A stretch of 5,657 bases of DNA from positions 1-5,657 of the forward strand of contig JAFRLP010000620.1 of the NCBI GenBank assembly GCA_017431185.1. The letters are read 5' to 3'. Source of the DNA: Victivallales bacterium. Lineage in GTDB: Bacteria > Verrucomicrobiota > Lentisphaeria > Oligosphaerales > Oligosphaeraceae. Every line of letters starts with the position of its first letter. Positions within the stretch are counted from its first letter, which is position 1. Made by a program: the position numbers and the translations under genes. This document shows, piece after piece, positions 5,641 through 5,657 of this stretch. Under the pieces are notes generated by a model. The model was not told the origin of the DNA and made no database searches. It was given only the letters and a program-made list of their open reading frames with translations.

Positions 5641-5657
5641 TCAATTTCACACGCAAA

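Larger units (their letters stand above)
5128..5657. other. Gene-free, repeat-rich, partly AT-rich stretch
   Basis: No frame here has an acceptable ribosome site together with protein-like composition. The longest bottom-strand frame (5571-5368, 67 codons) starts with GTG inside a hairpin arm and has no Shine-Dalgarno. No tRNA, rRNA or CRISPR repeat is seen. The stretch instead holds the inverted repeats, palindromes, terminator-like hairpin and possible IS remnant listed separately. The far right edge probably leads into the control region of a gene beyond the window. Confidence 0.7.

Overview
The window looks like a carbohydrate-degradation locus of an anaerobic, polysaccharide-using bacterium. 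A Lentisphaerota/Verrucomicrobiota-type (PVC) gut or sediment organism fits best. This rests on the architecture of the first gene (a clan GH-D-like TIM barrel in a very large multidomain protein ending in a CBM9-like domain), a GH78 rhamnosidase-like gene right behind it, and an AAA/DUF4143-type ATPase of the sort common in anaerobes. The taxonomic call is inference; no rRNA or tRNA gene is present.

Layout. (1) Positions 1-3038, + strand: the 3' part of a large gene for a putative carbohydrate-active enzyme, open at the left edge. (2) Positions 3058-3723, + strand: the N-terminal region of an alpha-L-rhamnosidase (GH78-like), 19 bp downstream and co-oriented. It stops after about 220 residues, well before the catalytic domain, and looks like a pseudogene. 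(3) Positions 3737-4996, - strand: an intact AAA-type ATPase of the AAA_14/DUF4143 kind, converging tail to tail on the rhamnosidase remnant with only 13 bp between stop codons. Its promoter region (about 5020-5080) carries two near-identical palindromic sites of form TTTGCA-N6-TGCAAA, one overlapping the predicted -35 box. (4) Positions 5081-5657: about 580 bp without a convincing protein gene but dense in inverted repeats. These include an 18-bp perfect hairpin, a second small hairpin, IS-end-like inverted repeats, a 16-bp GC palindrome, a terminator-like hairpin with a T-tract and a cluster of AT-rich palindromes at the right edge.

Interpretation. The two left genes probably formed one polysaccharide-utilisation operon. 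The ATPase and the AT-rich, repeat-rich DNA to its right differ visibly in base composition (sample 60-bp lines: about 60% GC at 1141-1200, 52% at 4381-4440, 25% at 5581-5640). They begin where the rhamnosidase reading frame decays, so the simplest reading is that foreign or rearranged DNA replaced the rest of the rhamnosidase gene. The candidate for something underdescribed is the ATPase with its twin operator and the structured non-coding DNA behind it. What that module does cannot be told from this sequence.
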